32,772 nt of DNA, from IMG/VR virus record IMGVR_UViG_3300035665_000160, positions 1 to 32,772 of that record. One strand, 5' to 3'. A program made the position numbers and the translations under genes. Below, piece by piece: positions 9,060 to 16,800 of the stretch (positions are counted from its first letter, which is position 1; each line of letters opens with the position of its first letter). The notes under the pieces were generated by a model. The model made no database searches. It had not been told where the DNA came from and was given only the letters and a program-made list of their open reading frames with translations. Origin of the DNA: a virus.

Positions 9060-9635
9060 ATGAGCTGTGATATAACAAATGGTAGAATAGAACAATGTAA
9101 AGATTCCGTTTCGGGGTTGAAAGCTATCTACTTTATAAACTACGACGATTTAAATTCTGACGATGTAACATACGATGCAACGGACACGGATTTAATTACT
9201 GACTGGACTCCACTTGGCGCAAGCGCTATGAACTTGTATAAATACGAATTGAAAGGAGCTAACAGTTTTGAAACTACAATTAATTCAAGCCGTGACAACG
9301 GTACTACTTTCTTTCAACAAACACTCACTATTCAGTTAAAAAGACAAGACGTTACAACGCATAAAAACGTAAAATTACTTGCTTACGGTAGACCGAGAAT
9401 AGTTGTTAGAACAATGACCGACCAATTCTTTTTAATGGGACTTACACAAGGTGCTGATGTTACTGCTGGAACTGTTTCAAGTGGTAGTGCCTTGGGTGAT
9501 TTTAATGGTTATAATTTGACTTTCGAAGCCATGGAGGTCAGCCCGGCGAACTTTCTTGACGTAACAGATGAAAACGGATTGAAAGTTTTATTTGAAACTG
9601 GAGCTGGTACTGATGCAACAATAGTTACTGCTTAA
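9060..9635 (+). CDS. Probable major tail tube protein
   Basis: 191 aa, beta-rich, no membrane segment. It begins MSCDITNGRIEQCKDSVSGL and has the central pattern YKYELKGANSFETTI followed by TLTIQLKRQDV, which resembles tail tube proteins annotated in Bacteroidota siphophages. It lies directly after the major capsid gene and, like it, is bracketed by terminators (9006-9036 upstream, 9662-9687 downstream), which suits a protein needed in many copies. A different virion role cannot be excluded. Confidence 0.6.
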   Translation: MSCDITNGRIEQCKDSVSGLKAIYFINYDDLNSDDVTYDATDTDLITDWTPLGASAMNLYKYELKGANSFETTINSSRDNGTTFFQQTLTIQLKRQDVTTHKNVKLLAYGRPRIVVRTMTDQFFLMGLTQGADVTAGTVSSGSALGDFNGYNLTFEAMEVSPANFLDVTDENGLKVLFETGAGTDATIVTA

Positions 9636-9661
9636 TTTCCTTCATATACTTGCATACAATT

Positions 9662-9687
9662 AACCCTTACTTCGGTAGGGGTTTTTT
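9662..9687 (+). terminator. Rho-independent terminator with UUCG tetraloop
   Basis: AACCCTTAC (9662-9670) and GTAGGGGTT (9675-9683) form a 9-bp stem with one G-T pair, capped by TTCG closed by C-G, a very stable tetraloop. Six T's follow. It ends the tail tube transcription unit. Confidence 0.92.
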
Positions 9688-9726
9688 GTTTTAAGGACAA
9701 TTTTGTACTTTTTAAGTTAATAGTAT

Positions 9727-10059
9727 ATGATTATTCTAAATACTTCAACAAACGACCAAACTTTTGTATTTATACCAAGGTCGCATACGTTTGATTATGT
9801 TGGAATAACTGACGAACAAACGGGTGTAATAACTCAAATAACTGGATACACGCACACGGTGGGCGACTATTACGACACTTTAGAAGCTGAATTTAATTTA
9901 GTAGAGAATCATTTTTACGATTTAGTATTTATTAACGGTGCTGTCGTAGTATATAAAGATAGGATATTTTGTACTAATCAAAACGTTAATACCTTTACAG
10001 TAAATAACGGACAATACGTTTCAAACAGTACAACAAATGAATTTATAGTTTATGAATAA
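9727..10059 (+). CDS. Conserved-type phage structural protein, function unknown
   Basis: 110 aa, beta-rich, with FIPRSHTFDY near the N-terminus and VVYKDRIFCTNQ near residue 85. I recall this pattern in short proteins next to portal or head genes of Bacteroidota phages. The only Cys is C91. It is the first gene after the UUCG terminator and overlaps the portal gene by 8 bp, so it probably belongs to the head or neck set. No function is assigned. Confidence 0.6.
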   Translation: MIILNTSTNDQTFVFIPRSHTFDYVGITDEQTGVITQITGYTHTVGDYYDTLEAEFNLVENHFYDLVFINGAVVVYKDRIFCTNQNVNTFTVNNGQYVSNSTTNEFIVYE

Positions 10060-11824
10060 CATACACGTTTTAGAATTAAGTACATACACAACGCCTGTAA
10101 TTCAAGAATCTAAACGAGATGCTTGGGTAGAATTTGGCGAAGACAATAATTACTTTCAATTTATCATTGATAGGTATGTTAATTCAACTACAAATAGCTC
10201 GGTAATTAATAACGTTAATAGATTAATATACGGTCGTGGATTGAGTGCCTTAGACGCTAATAAAAAGCCTAACGAGTACGCTCAAATGATGGCTTTGTTT
10301 CATGCTGATTGCATTCGTAAAATAGTTTTAGATCGTAAAATGTTTGGTCAATTTGCTATGCAAGTTCACTACGATAAGACGCATAAAAAGATTTTAAAGG
10401 CTTTTCACATGCCTGTGAATTTGTTACGTGCTGAAAAGTGCAATAAAGACGGTGAAATAGAAGGTTATTACTATTCAGATAATTGGGAAGATACTAAGAA
10501 ATATGTACCTAAAAGAATCCCAGCGTTTGGATATTCTAACGAACAAGTAGAAATACTTTATTCTAAACCCTATGCGGTTGGAATGAAATACTACGCTTTG
10601 CCTGATTACCAAGGTGGTTTACCATACGCAAAGTTAGAAGAAGAAATTGCTGATTATTTAATTAACGAAGTTCAAAACGGTTTTAGTGGTAGGGTAGTAA
10701 TTAACTTTAATAATGGCGTTCCAACTGAAGAACAACAACTACTAATCACAAATAAAGTAAACAGCCAATTAACAGGACCACAAGGTAAAAAAGTTATTAT
10801 AGGTTTTAATGCAAATCAAGAAAGCAAAACTACGGTCGATCAAATGCCCGTTAATGATGCTCCAGATTTGTACAATTCATTAAGTGAGGAATGCGTTAAA
10901 AAGATTATGTTAGCGCATAATGTTACAAGCCCTTTGCTTTTCGGTTTAGGGTCCGCAAATGGTTTTAGTTCGAATGCTGATGAGATTAAAAACGCTTCTA
11001 TTCTATTCGACAATATGGTTATTAAACCTATTCAAGACCAAATAATAGATTCTTTTGACAAAATTTTAGCTTTTAACGGAATCAGTTTAAAGTTATTCTT
11101 TAAAACGTTACAACCTTTAGAGTTTGTAGATTTAGAAAACGCACAAACTGAAGAACAAGTAGCTGAAGAAACGGGAACGGAACTAAGCAAAGATTTTAAG
11201 ATAGCTGAAGCGTTAATTAATTTAGGCGAAGACGAACCCGAAAACTCGATTCTAATAGACGAATTTACCGTAGATTATGATACGGACGACGAAGAGAACG
11301 AAACGCTTTCTAAAGAGCCTAAACAATCGTTATTAAGTAAGATAGTAAACTTAGTTTCAACGGGCGACAACAGACCGAATATTTCAAGTAAGCAAGACGA
11401 AGTTATTGAAGGTATTAAATTCTTAACTCGGTACGTTTACGCTGGTGCTGAAAATGCAGAACGTGAATTTTGTCGTAGAATGATGGCTGCTAATAAAATA
11501 TATCGTAAAGAAGACATTATTAAAATGGGTTCGCAAGTGGTAAACGAGGGTTGGGGTCCAAAAGGTGCTGATACGTATTCAATTTGGTTCTATAAAGGCG
11601 GTGGTAATTGTCACCACAGATGGAATAAACGTGTTTACGCTACATTTAGCGGCAAAGCAATTGATGTTAATAGCAAAGAGTTAAAACAAGTTGCAGTACG
11701 TAAAGCTGAAAAGTTAGGATACGTTGTAAAGAATGATTCTAAAGTAAGCGCAAGACCAGTTGATATGCCTAATTACGGTTTTTTACCAAGTAATCCACAA
11801 CCTAAAAGAAAAATCACACGATAA
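10052..11824 (+). CDS. Portal protein with C-terminal extension
   Basis: 590 aa. Residues about 1-365 look like a phage portal, the dodecameric ring at the DNA-packaging vertex. Supporting patterns are a conserved Tyr/Asn-rich N-terminus, IVLDRKMFGQFAMQV, and LAHNVTSPLLFGLGSANGFS (278-297) followed by QIIDSFDKILA. After an acidic linker (about 365-415) comes a separate C-terminal region (about 425-590) with FCRRM (C474), a KEDI motif and GGGNCHHRW (C520, H521, H522). That region may be a fused minor-head-like or metal-binding domain. The gene overlaps both neighbours. The portal lies downstream of the capsid gene, whereas most tailed phages have it upstream. Confidence 0.82.
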   Translation: MNNIHVLELSTYTTPVIQESKRDAWVEFGEDNNYFQFIIDRYVNSTTNSSVINNVNRLIYGRGLSALDANKKPNEYAQMMALFHADCIRKIVLDRKMFGQFAMQVHYDKTHKKILKAFHMPVNLLRAEKCNKDGEIEGYYYSDNWEDTKKYVPKRIPAFGYSNEQVEILYSKPYAVGMKYYALPDYQGGLPYAKLEEEIADYLINEVQNGFSGRVVINFNNGVPTEEQQLLITNKVNSQLTGPQGKKVIIGFNANQESKTTVDQMPVNDAPDLYNSLSEECVKKIMLAHNVTSPLLFGLGSANGFSSNADEIKNASILFDNMVIKPIQDQIIDSFDKILAFNGISLKLFFKTLQPLEFVDLENAQTEEQVAEETGTELSKDFKIAEALINLGEDEPENSILIDEFTVDYDTDDEENETLSKEPKQSLLSKIVNLVSTGDNRPNISSKQDEVIEGIKFLTRYVYAGAENAEREFCRRMMAANKIYRKEDIIKMGSQVVNEGWGPKGADTYSIWFYKGGGNCHHRWNKRVYATFSGKAIDVNSKELKQVAVRKAEKLGYVVKNDSKVSARPVDMPNYGFLPSNPQPKRKITR

Positions 11825-12558
11825 TGGCAGAAGCACTTTTAATAACAAGACAAGACGTTGTAAAGTTCACTGCAATGAACGGTAACGTAGACACGGACAA
11901 TTTTATTCAGTACGTTAAAATAGCGCAAGACATACACATTCAAAATTTCTTAGGTACTGATTTACTTCAAAAATTACAAGCTGAAATTATTTTAGCTAAT
12001 TCAGGAATACCAACTGCAATAACAGTAAGTAACCAAGGAACTGGATACACAACGGGAACGGCTGTAAATACAACGAGCGCAACGGGAACGGGTTTAAAAT
12101 TGAATATTACAGCTCCTTCTGGTTTAATTACAAACGCTACAATAAATACAGCTGGCACGGGTTACAAAGTTGGAAATATTGCAACTGTTTCTGGTGGTAC
12201 AAATGGAGCGGTTACAATAGCTTCTATTTACACAATACCAACCGACTATAATAATCTTTTAGTTACGTATGTTAAACCGATGCTTATACACTGGGCAATG
12301 GTTGAATACTTACCTTTTGCGGCTTACACAATAGCGAATAAAGGGGTGTATAAACACAATTCAGAAAACGCAACTAACGTAGAAAAAGTTGAAATAGATT
12401 TCTTAATCGAAAAAGAAAGAAGTATAGCGCAGCATTACACTGAAAGATTTATTGAACATATAAGTTTTAACAACGATAAATTTCCTGAATACAATAGTAA
12501 TTCAAACGGGGATATGTACCCCGACACAAATAACAATTATACTGGCTGGTATTTATGA
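11824..12558 (+). CDS. Head-tail adaptor-like protein with inserted beta domain
   Basis: 244 aa. Residues 1-62 and 136-210 together resemble the helical head-tail connector proteins of Bacteroidota phages, with ITRQDVVKFTAMNGNVD, then FIQYVKIAQDIHIQNFLGTD, and later YVKPMLIHWAMVEYLPF. Between them, at about 64-135, is a Gly/Thr-rich beta-like insertion with two copies of a GTGY..G motif (GTGYTTG at 72-78, GTGYKVG at 111-117). It follows the portal gene by a 1-bp overlap, as expected for an adaptor. The insertion could decorate the neck. The fold is inferred. Confidence 0.65.
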   Translation: MAEALLITRQDVVKFTAMNGNVDTDNFIQYVKIAQDIHIQNFLGTDLLQKLQAEIILANSGIPTAITVSNQGTGYTTGTAVNTTSATGTGLKLNITAPSGLITNATINTAGTGYKVGNIATVSGGTNGAVTIASIYTIPTDYNNLLVTYVKPMLIHWAMVEYLPFAAYTIANKGVYKHNSENATNVEKVEIDFLIEKERSIAQHYTERFIEHISFNNDKFPEYNSNSNGDMYPDTNNNYTGWYL

Positions 12559-12662
12559 AGAACTACAAACCAAAAGACGAAAACATAAAGAAATTATTAA
12601 CCTATTTAAGTAAGCAAAATGGCAAACGTAAAGATAAGTCAGTTAACAGCGAAAGGAAGTAA
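12555..12662 (+). CDS. Very small basic protein, tentative
   Basis: 35 aa, Lys-rich, starting MKNYKPKDENIKKLLTYLSK. The ATG overlaps the adaptor stop (ATGA) and the 3' end overlaps the next gene by 44 bp. The perfect start-stop coupling supports translation, but the protein has no recognisable feature and may be a chance ORF. Confidence 0.35.
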   Translation: MKNYKPKDENIKKLLTYLSKQNGKRKDKSVNSERK

Positions 12663-13062
12663 TTTAGCGGCTTCGGATCGTTTTGCAATTGCACAAGACG
12701 CTGGGGGTGGTACTTTTGCAAGTAAGTATATTACAGGTGCTGAAATAGTTACTAAAAATATTAATACTTATTCTTCGACTTTAAACAACTTAGTTTTAGC
12801 GGATGCGAATAAAATTATTAAAGTAGATAATAACAGCGCTAACGATTTAAGAATACCTACTAATACAAGCCATGCGTTTCCAATAGGAACGGAAATTATT
12901 ATAATTCAGTACGGTACGGGACAAACTACGGTTGCACCAACAGCAACGGTAACAATGCGAAGTAACGGCGGTAAAAATAAACTTTTGGCACAATACGCAC
13001 AAGCAACGTTAATAAAGATAGATACTAACGAGTGGGTTTTATCTGGAGACATAACAACTTAG
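12619..13062 (+). CDS. Fibre-type virion protein
   Basis: 147 aa, beta-rich. The N-terminus ANVKISQLTAKGSNLAASDR continues into FAIAQDAGGGTFASKYITGAE. This 'ISQLT..DRFAI.Q' pattern is common at the N-termini of phage tail fibre and receptor-binding proteins, where it serves for attachment. The rest has a repeating beta pattern like the decoration protein at 7572. It is followed closely by a second fibre-type gene at 13066. Probably part of an adsorption structure. Receptor unknown. Confidence 0.6.
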   Translation: MANVKISQLTAKGSNLAASDRFAIAQDAGGGTFASKYITGAEIVTKNINTYSSTLNNLVLADANKIIKVDNNSANDLRIPTNTSHAFPIGTEIIIIQYGTGQTTVAPTATVTMRSNGGKNKLLAQYAQATLIKIDTNEWVLSGDITT

Positions 13063-13065
13063 AAA

Positions 13066-13959
13066 ATGGCAAATGCAAATGGATGGGGCGACGGTGCTTC
13101 AAATAATAATATAGGGTGGGGAAAAGGCGCTGATAATGCTATCGGATGGGGTTCGGTTTATTCCGTTTCTGAAGCTGGTGCAACTGATATAATAGGGGCG
13201 CCTGCTTTTGATCCCGCTGCGGCTGCATTTTTTACGGCTGCTAACATAACAGATTCAACGCAAAAAACAGCTGTTAATCAATTAGTTCTTGATTTAAAAT
13301 CATTTGGTTTATTTACGCTTCCTAATTTGGTAGTTTATCCAATGGTAGGGGGGACGAATACAAGTACAAGTTTCAACCTTGTTAATCCAGCTTTATATCA
13401 AGTTACTTGGAACGGTGGTGTAGTTTCTTCAAATAATGGGGTACAATTTAACGGTGTTAATGCTTATGGTAACACGAATTTTAACCCTACTACCGTAGGT
13501 ACAGGGCAAAACTCTTTTCACTTGTCATTCTATTCACGTACAAATAGTAATGGAACTGAAATTGAAATAGGAGGTCAGGATGCTTCGGGTGCAATAGGTA
13601 GTTTAATTGAGATTAGAACAAGCGGCACAACTTATTATAGAGTAAATTCAGCTGGTAGTTATATAACATACGTAGATGCAAATTCGTTAGGGTTTTATAT
13701 ATCTAATAGAACTGCATCGAATATAGTTAACGGTTGGAAAAACGGAGTAAAAGTAGCTACGGGAACGACAGCTTCAAGCGGTAATTTTAACGGGGATATT
13801 TGGATAGGCGCTTGGAATAATTTAAACGGTGCTTCTAAATTCTATTCAACAAAACAAGCTGCTACTGTTACAATGGGTGCTGGGTTAACAGATACACAAG
13901 CAGCTGATTTAAGAACTGCAATACAAACTTTTAACACAACTTTAGGTAGACAAGTATGA
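13066..13959 (+). CDS. Putative receptor-binding/tail fibre protein with lectin-like domain
   Basis: 297 aa. The N-terminal ~30 residues carry three GWG repeats (at about 6, 18 and 27), then SVYSVSEAGATDIIG, an arrangement I recall from Flavobacteriia phage fibres. Residues about 120-275 look like a concanavalin/LamG-type beta sandwich (GVQFNGVNAYG, SFHLSFYSRTNS, WIGAWNN), a fold often used to bind glycans. The 3' end overlaps the next gene by 4 bp. A role in host recognition is inferred from fold pattern and position before the lysis genes. Confidence 0.65.
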   Translation: MANANGWGDGASNNNIGWGKGADNAIGWGSVYSVSEAGATDIIGAPAFDPAAAAFFTAANITDSTQKTAVNQLVLDLKSFGLFTLPNLVVYPMVGGTNTSTSFNLVNPALYQVTWNGGVVSSNNGVQFNGVNAYGNTNFNPTTVGTGQNSFHLSFYSRTNSNGTEIEIGGQDASGAIGSLIEIRTSGTTYYRVNSAGSYITYVDANSLGFYISNRTASNIVNGWKNGVKVATGTTASSGNFNGDIWIGAWNNLNGASKFYSTKQAATVTMGAGLTDTQAADLRTAIQTFNTTLGRQV

Positions 13960-14174
13960 TACAAGTAGGGCTTTTAACAGAAATACAAAAAGACGAATTA
14001 GTAGGTCAGCTGTATGACTTAGATTCTTATTTTAACCCTATTCAAGATATAGACGATAATTGGGTAATATCAATAGAAGAAATGGAGCAATGCGTTAATC
14101 CGTCTTTTGTTTGGGTAAAAGATTTAGCATTGATTGAATATAAACCAAAACCAATAACACCACCTTTTGAATAA
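13956..14174 (+). CDS. Small protein after fibre gene, unknown
   Basis: 72 aa, acidic, ending in a Pro-rich tail (YKPKPITPPFE). It overlaps both the fibre gene and the holin-like gene by a few bases. Position suggests either a fibre chaperone or a minor virion protein, but no motif supports either. Confidence 0.5.
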   Translation: MIQVGLLTEIQKDELVGQLYDLDSYFNPIQDIDDNWVISIEEMEQCVNPSFVWVKDLALIEYKPKPITPPFE

Positions 14175-14425
14175 TGAAAATGATACCTTTAACACAATTT
14201 ATTGAAGTGATAAAAAAACAAGGCGCGGTCGGAGTGCTTGCATTATGGTTAACGTACACGCATTTCGAGGTGCAAGACGTTAAAGAACGTTTGTACAACT
14301 GCTTAGATAAAAACGAATATTACAATAGAAAACCTATTGAAGAAAAACAGCCACAAGCTCCGATCATAAAATCTGATACTGTTGCTGTACTTGAAAATAA
14401 AAGTCGTAAATTAGCGAAAAAATAA
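14174..14425 (+). CDS. Holin-like membrane protein
   Basis: 83 aa. One predicted membrane segment near residues 14-30 (QGAVGVLALWLTYTHFEVQD) is followed by a charged cytoplasmic-type region, resembling BhlA/UviB-type holins. It lies 3 bp upstream of the endolysin gene, the usual arrangement, and would permeabilise the inner membrane at the end of infection. An alternative is a spanin-like or unrelated membrane protein. Confidence 0.62.
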   Translation: MKMIPLTQFIEVIKKQGAVGVLALWLTYTHFEVQDVKERLYNCLDKNEYYNRKPIEEKQPQAPIIKSDTVAVLENKSRKLAKK

Positions 14426-14428
14426 GAT

Positions 14429-14803
14429 ATGAAGCTAACAAACAATTTTAGTTTAAACGAGTTCAACAAGCATAATTTTACCGTTCCTACGGACGTGTTA
14501 AGAAACTTAATTGAACTTGCAAAGAATTTACAAGTGTTACGTGACGAAGTAAAAAAACCAATTAAGATAACAAGCGGTTATAGGCCAGCCGAACACAACG
14601 CTAAAATAGGCGGTGCGACTAAGTCAAGACATATTACGGGCGAAGCTGCGGATTTTAAAATAGAAGGTTACACACCGAAACAAGTTGCGGCTATTATCGA
14701 GAAATTGATAGCTGAAGGTAAAATGAAACAAGGTGGAATAGGTACATATTCAACTTGGGTACATTACGACGTTAGAGGAACTGCAGCACGTTGGAATAAA
14801 TAA
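14429..14803 (+). CDS. Endolysin, peptidase M15 family
   Basis: 124 aa, the full length of a single-domain Peptidase_M15_3 endolysin that cuts peptidoglycan peptide cross-links. Residues 48-53 give TSGYRP. The zinc ligands appear as H68 in SRHITGEAAD, D75 in the same motif and H112 in WVHYDVRG. No signal peptide or cell-wall-binding domain is present, so export probably depends on the holin-like protein encoded just upstream. Confidence 0.92.
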   Translation: MKLTNNFSLNEFNKHNFTVPTDVLRNLIELAKNLQVLRDEVKKPIKITSGYRPAEHNAKIGGATKSRHITGEAADFKIEGYTPKQVAAIIEKLIAEGKMKQGGIGTYSTWVHYDVRGTAARWNK

Positions 14804-14809
14804 ATAATT

Positions 14810-15094
14810 ATGGCAAAGAAAAAAATAACAATTGACACGGATAACGTAGACGTTAATTTAGAAAAAGACGGTACGAATATTAAACTGGATATAGACTCAA
14901 AGAACGTAGATATTCACGTATTAAAAGACGATCTAAATAAAGAATTCAAGTTAGATAGTAAAAACATTGACATTGAAATTTCAAAAACCGCTGAAGGGTT
15001 AGAGGTGAAAGTCGAATCTAAAGGCGGTATTTGGAAACTAATAGCTAAACGAATCGTTAAATTTATTGTAAAACGATTTAAAGTAGGCAAATAA
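14810..15094 (+). CDS. Repeat protein with cationic amphipathic C-terminal helix
   Basis: 94 aa. Residues 9-57 contain three related acidic repeats (DTDNVDVNL, DSKNVDIHV, DSKNIDIEI) that would alternate as short beta strands. The C-terminal 21 residues (74-94, IWKLIAKRIVKFIVKRFKVGK) have the strongly basic, amphipathic pattern of membrane-active peptides. It is the last gene of the late region, 6 bp after the endolysin, and is followed by a terminator. A third lysis function at the outer membrane is possible. A virion role is the main alternative. Confidence 0.65.
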   Translation: MAKKKITIDTDNVDVNLEKDGTNIKLDIDSKNVDIHVLKDDLNKEFKLDSKNIDIEISKTAEGLEVKVESKGGIWKLIAKRIVKFIVKRFKVGK

Positions 15095-15124
15095 AAATTT
15101 TCTTTCTGTTTGTTTTGTGTTATG

Positions 15125-15149
15125 AAGCCCTTGAGAAATCAGGGGTTTT
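15125..15149 (+). terminator. Rho-independent terminator ending the late operon
   Basis: CCCTTGA (15128-15134) pairs with TCAGGGG (15139-15145), with one G-T pair and a GAAA tetraloop. Flanking AAG and TTT bases extend the stem. It lies 34 bp after the last lysis-region gene and ends the structural transcript. Confidence 0.88.
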
Positions 15150-15182
15150 GTTATTTATGTAAATTATTTTTAATAAAAAGTA

Positions 15183-15212
15183 TTGTTATATTAAACTTTT
15201 ATATTAGTTTTG
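15183..15212 (+). promoter_or_regulatory. Bacteroidota-type promoter
   Basis: TTG at 15183-15185, a 19-bp AT-rich spacer, and TAGTTTTG at 15205-15212, matching the TAnnTTTG -7 element of Bacteroidota housekeeping promoters. Predicted start of transcription is near 15218, about 18 bp before the first small gene at 15236. Confidence 0.8.
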
Positions 15213-15235
15213 CGTATATCATTTAAAAAAACACT

Positions 15236-15382
15236 ATGAAAAAACGAACAGGCATTTTAATTAACTCGATAATTATTTTGTTGGGTGCAACTTACGACAG
15301 TTACCTAATGTTAGGTGCTGGCGTATTATGTTTATCTTTAGTACTAATTTCTAAAACTAAAAGACATGAACTCAAAAATTAA
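15236..15382 (+). CDS. Small membrane protein
   Basis: 48 aa. A basic N-terminus (MKKRTG) is followed by two hydrophobic segments (about 7-18 and 24-39) and a basic tail, so it should sit in the inner membrane as a short hairpin. It is the first gene downstream of the promoter at 15183-15212, so it is likely made early. Its 3' end overlaps the next gene by 17 bp. Function unknown. Confidence 0.62.
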   Translation: MKKRTGILINSIIILLGATYDSYLMLGAGVLCLSLVLISKTKRHELKN

Positions 15383-15536
15383 AAACGTGGTTAATACGTA
15401 TTTTCCGCACAAGCCAAACATAACTTATTTAAAGCGTAAATGGATGAATAAAATTTGCCCTGAAGATAAAGGTGGATCATTCAACGAAAAGCTATACAAT
15501 GATTATTTAGATGCAATATTAAACTATACAAAATGA
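15366..15536 (+). CDS. Small basic protein, unknown
   Basis: 56 aa, basic, with a YFPHKPNITYLKRKW stretch and a single Cys. It overlaps its upstream neighbour and shares an ATGA with the gene at 15533. Part of the promoter-driven run of small genes. No family recognised. Confidence 0.5.
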   Translation: MNSKIKNVVNTYFPHKPNITYLKRKWMNKICPEDKGGSFNEKLYNDYLDAILNYTK

Positions 15537-15802
15537 ACTGGTCAAGTAAGCAAAAACGAACTAAACAAGTAAACGTATCTTTCGAGTGGACTAATAAAGG
15601 CGATTTAATAGCGATTTTAAGCGATTTAAAAGAGTTAATTGCCTCAGGAGTAGAAACGTATCACAATCAAAAGAAAAGCGTTGAAATCGCAGATAAATGG
15701 CACGAAGTAGAATTTAGCCAAAAGTTCGTAGATAAGATTCACGAAAGTACGGAATCAGATATTAATGGAGAATTAAAGTTAGTAATCAAAAGTAATTTCT
15801 AA
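15533..15802 (+). CDS. Hypothetical protein
   Basis: 89 aa, mixed charge. Pattern VSFEWTNKGDLIAILSDLKEL then WHEVEFSQKFVDKIHEST suggests an alpha/beta fold. No recognised motif. Start and stop are both coupled to neighbours by overlaps of 4 bp and 1 bp, which supports translation. Confidence 0.6.
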   Translation: MNWSSKQKRTKQVNVSFEWTNKGDLIAILSDLKELIASGVETYHNQKKSVEIADKWHEVEFSQKFVDKIHESTESDINGELKLVIKSNF

Positions 15803-15897
15803 TGGCAGAAGAAGCAAAGATGGCACTACTATTATTTAGTGTTGGTTTTATAGCAATAGTAATAGGATTAATAAATAATAAAATAAACGAAAAATGA
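15802..15897 (+). CDS. Very small membrane protein
   Basis: 31 aa with one membrane segment (about 8-24, ALLLFSVGFIAIVIGLI) between an acidic N-terminus and a charged C-terminus. The ATG shares one base with the preceding stop and its TGA overlaps the next ATG, so it sits exactly in the translational chain. Confidence 0.5.
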   Translation: MAEEAKMALLLFSVGFIAIVIGLINNKINEK

Positions 15898-16184
15898 AAA
15901 CAGAAGTAACTTTAAAAGAATTGTATTTAACGCGTACGCCTTTTGCTATCGTGGAAAGTGAGGAGTTTGGTGGTACAATCTACTCAGTAGTGTTTAGAAA
16001 CCAAGGAATCAGAACCTACGAAATACTAAAAGACGAAATAAACTATTTTTTTACTATTCACAAACAAGCTAAAAAGATTGAGTTTGGATACACTGGGAAC
16101 GTTTACGAGTTCTTTGACTTTAAGAATAAACTAAGCGCAGCAACTCGATACCAATTTATTGAAGCAATAAGCAGAAACAGATGA
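15894..16184 (+). CDS. Hypothetical protein
   Basis: 96 aa, mixed alpha/beta, aromatic-rich, with no membrane segment or recognised family. It overlaps both neighbours by 4 bp in the small-gene run. Confidence 0.55.
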   Translation: MKTEVTLKELYLTRTPFAIVESEEFGGTIYSVVFRNQGIRTYEILKDEINYFFTIHKQAKKIEFGYTGNVYEFFDFKNKLSAATRYQFIEAISRNR

Positions 16185-16306
16185 AAAGACGAAGAATTAA
16201 TTTAACACGATACCACCAGCAGCCTTTGACGGTACGTAACAATAGAGTATTTCAATACTGGAAAAGAAAAGTTTTAAAAAAATGGATAAACAACGAATTT
16301 GATTAA
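16181..16306 (+). CDS. Small very basic protein
   Basis: 41 aa, Arg/Lys-rich (MKRRRINLTRYHQ at the start, WKRKVLKKW near the end). Such composition could bind nucleic acid. Coupled to the previous gene by an ATGA overlap. No family recognised. Confidence 0.5.
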   Translation: MKRRRINLTRYHQQPLTVRNNRVFQYWKRKVLKKWINNEFD

Positions 16307-16308
16307 TT

Positions 16309-16458
16309 ATGAAAGTATATTATTTAACTGAAGTCGAAAGAACCCACGACAAAGAAACGGATTTAACGTATTACAGGGCGTTTTATTCAAATGGATTCTT
16401 AGAAATAGACGAAATATTTGAAATTAATTCAGCAATACCAACAGTAATTATAAAATAG
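16309..16458 (+). CDS. Small acidic protein
   Basis: 49 aa, predicted beta-rich (MKVYYLTEVERTHD, then YYRAFYSNGF). It starts 2 bp after the preceding stop and ends 2 bp before the next gene. No family recognised. Confidence 0.5.
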   Translation: MKVYYLTEVERTHDKETDLTYYRAFYSNGFLEIDEIFEINSAIPTVIIK

Positions 16459-16460
16459 TT

Positions 16461-16778
16461 ATGGAAATAGAACAATTAAAAAAACAGTTTGAAAATTACG
16501 AAGGTTCGTCTTTTTTTATTTATTGCGTAAATGAAGCGTTAATAAAGTCAGGTCAAAAGGATAAAAACATTAAATGGTTTGTATTAAACCACTTCAAGCA
16601 AAACAGTGAATGCGATATTATAAATTTAAAAAGATGCGCAGCGCATTGGAGGAATGTTTCATACGATAAGCTTAATCAATTTGACTTTGGTAATTACAAA
16701 GTAACAGTACACACGCTATCAAATTACAATATGGTAATAAAAATTATGGATTATTATTTAACAAATAGCTACGAATAA
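16461..16778 (+). CDS. Hypothetical protein
   Basis: 105 aa with three Cys, largely helical in the first half. It is the last gene of the 15236-16778 run and is followed by a leader region with a promoter-like element. No family recognised. Confidence 0.55.
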   Translation: MEIEQLKKQFENYEGSSFFIYCVNEALIKSGQKDKNIKWFVLNHFKQNSECDIINLKRCAAHWRNVSYDKLNQFDFGNYKVTVHTLSNYNMVIKIMDYYLTNSYE

Positions 16779-16789
16779 AAAATTATTGT

Positions 16790-16797
16790 TATATTTG
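16790..16797 (+). promoter_or_regulatory. Putative -7 promoter element
   Basis: TATATTTG matches TAnnTTTG. No TTG is found at the expected distance upstream, so it may be weaker or need an activator. Transcription would start near 16804, at the left edge of the structured leader. Confidence 0.55.
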
Positions 16798-16800
16798 TAA

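Noticed and set aside
9684-9726. Promoter-like CAATTTTG before the gene at 9727
   Set aside because: The first base of the -7 element does not match and no TTG lies at a suitable distance. Too weak to annotate.
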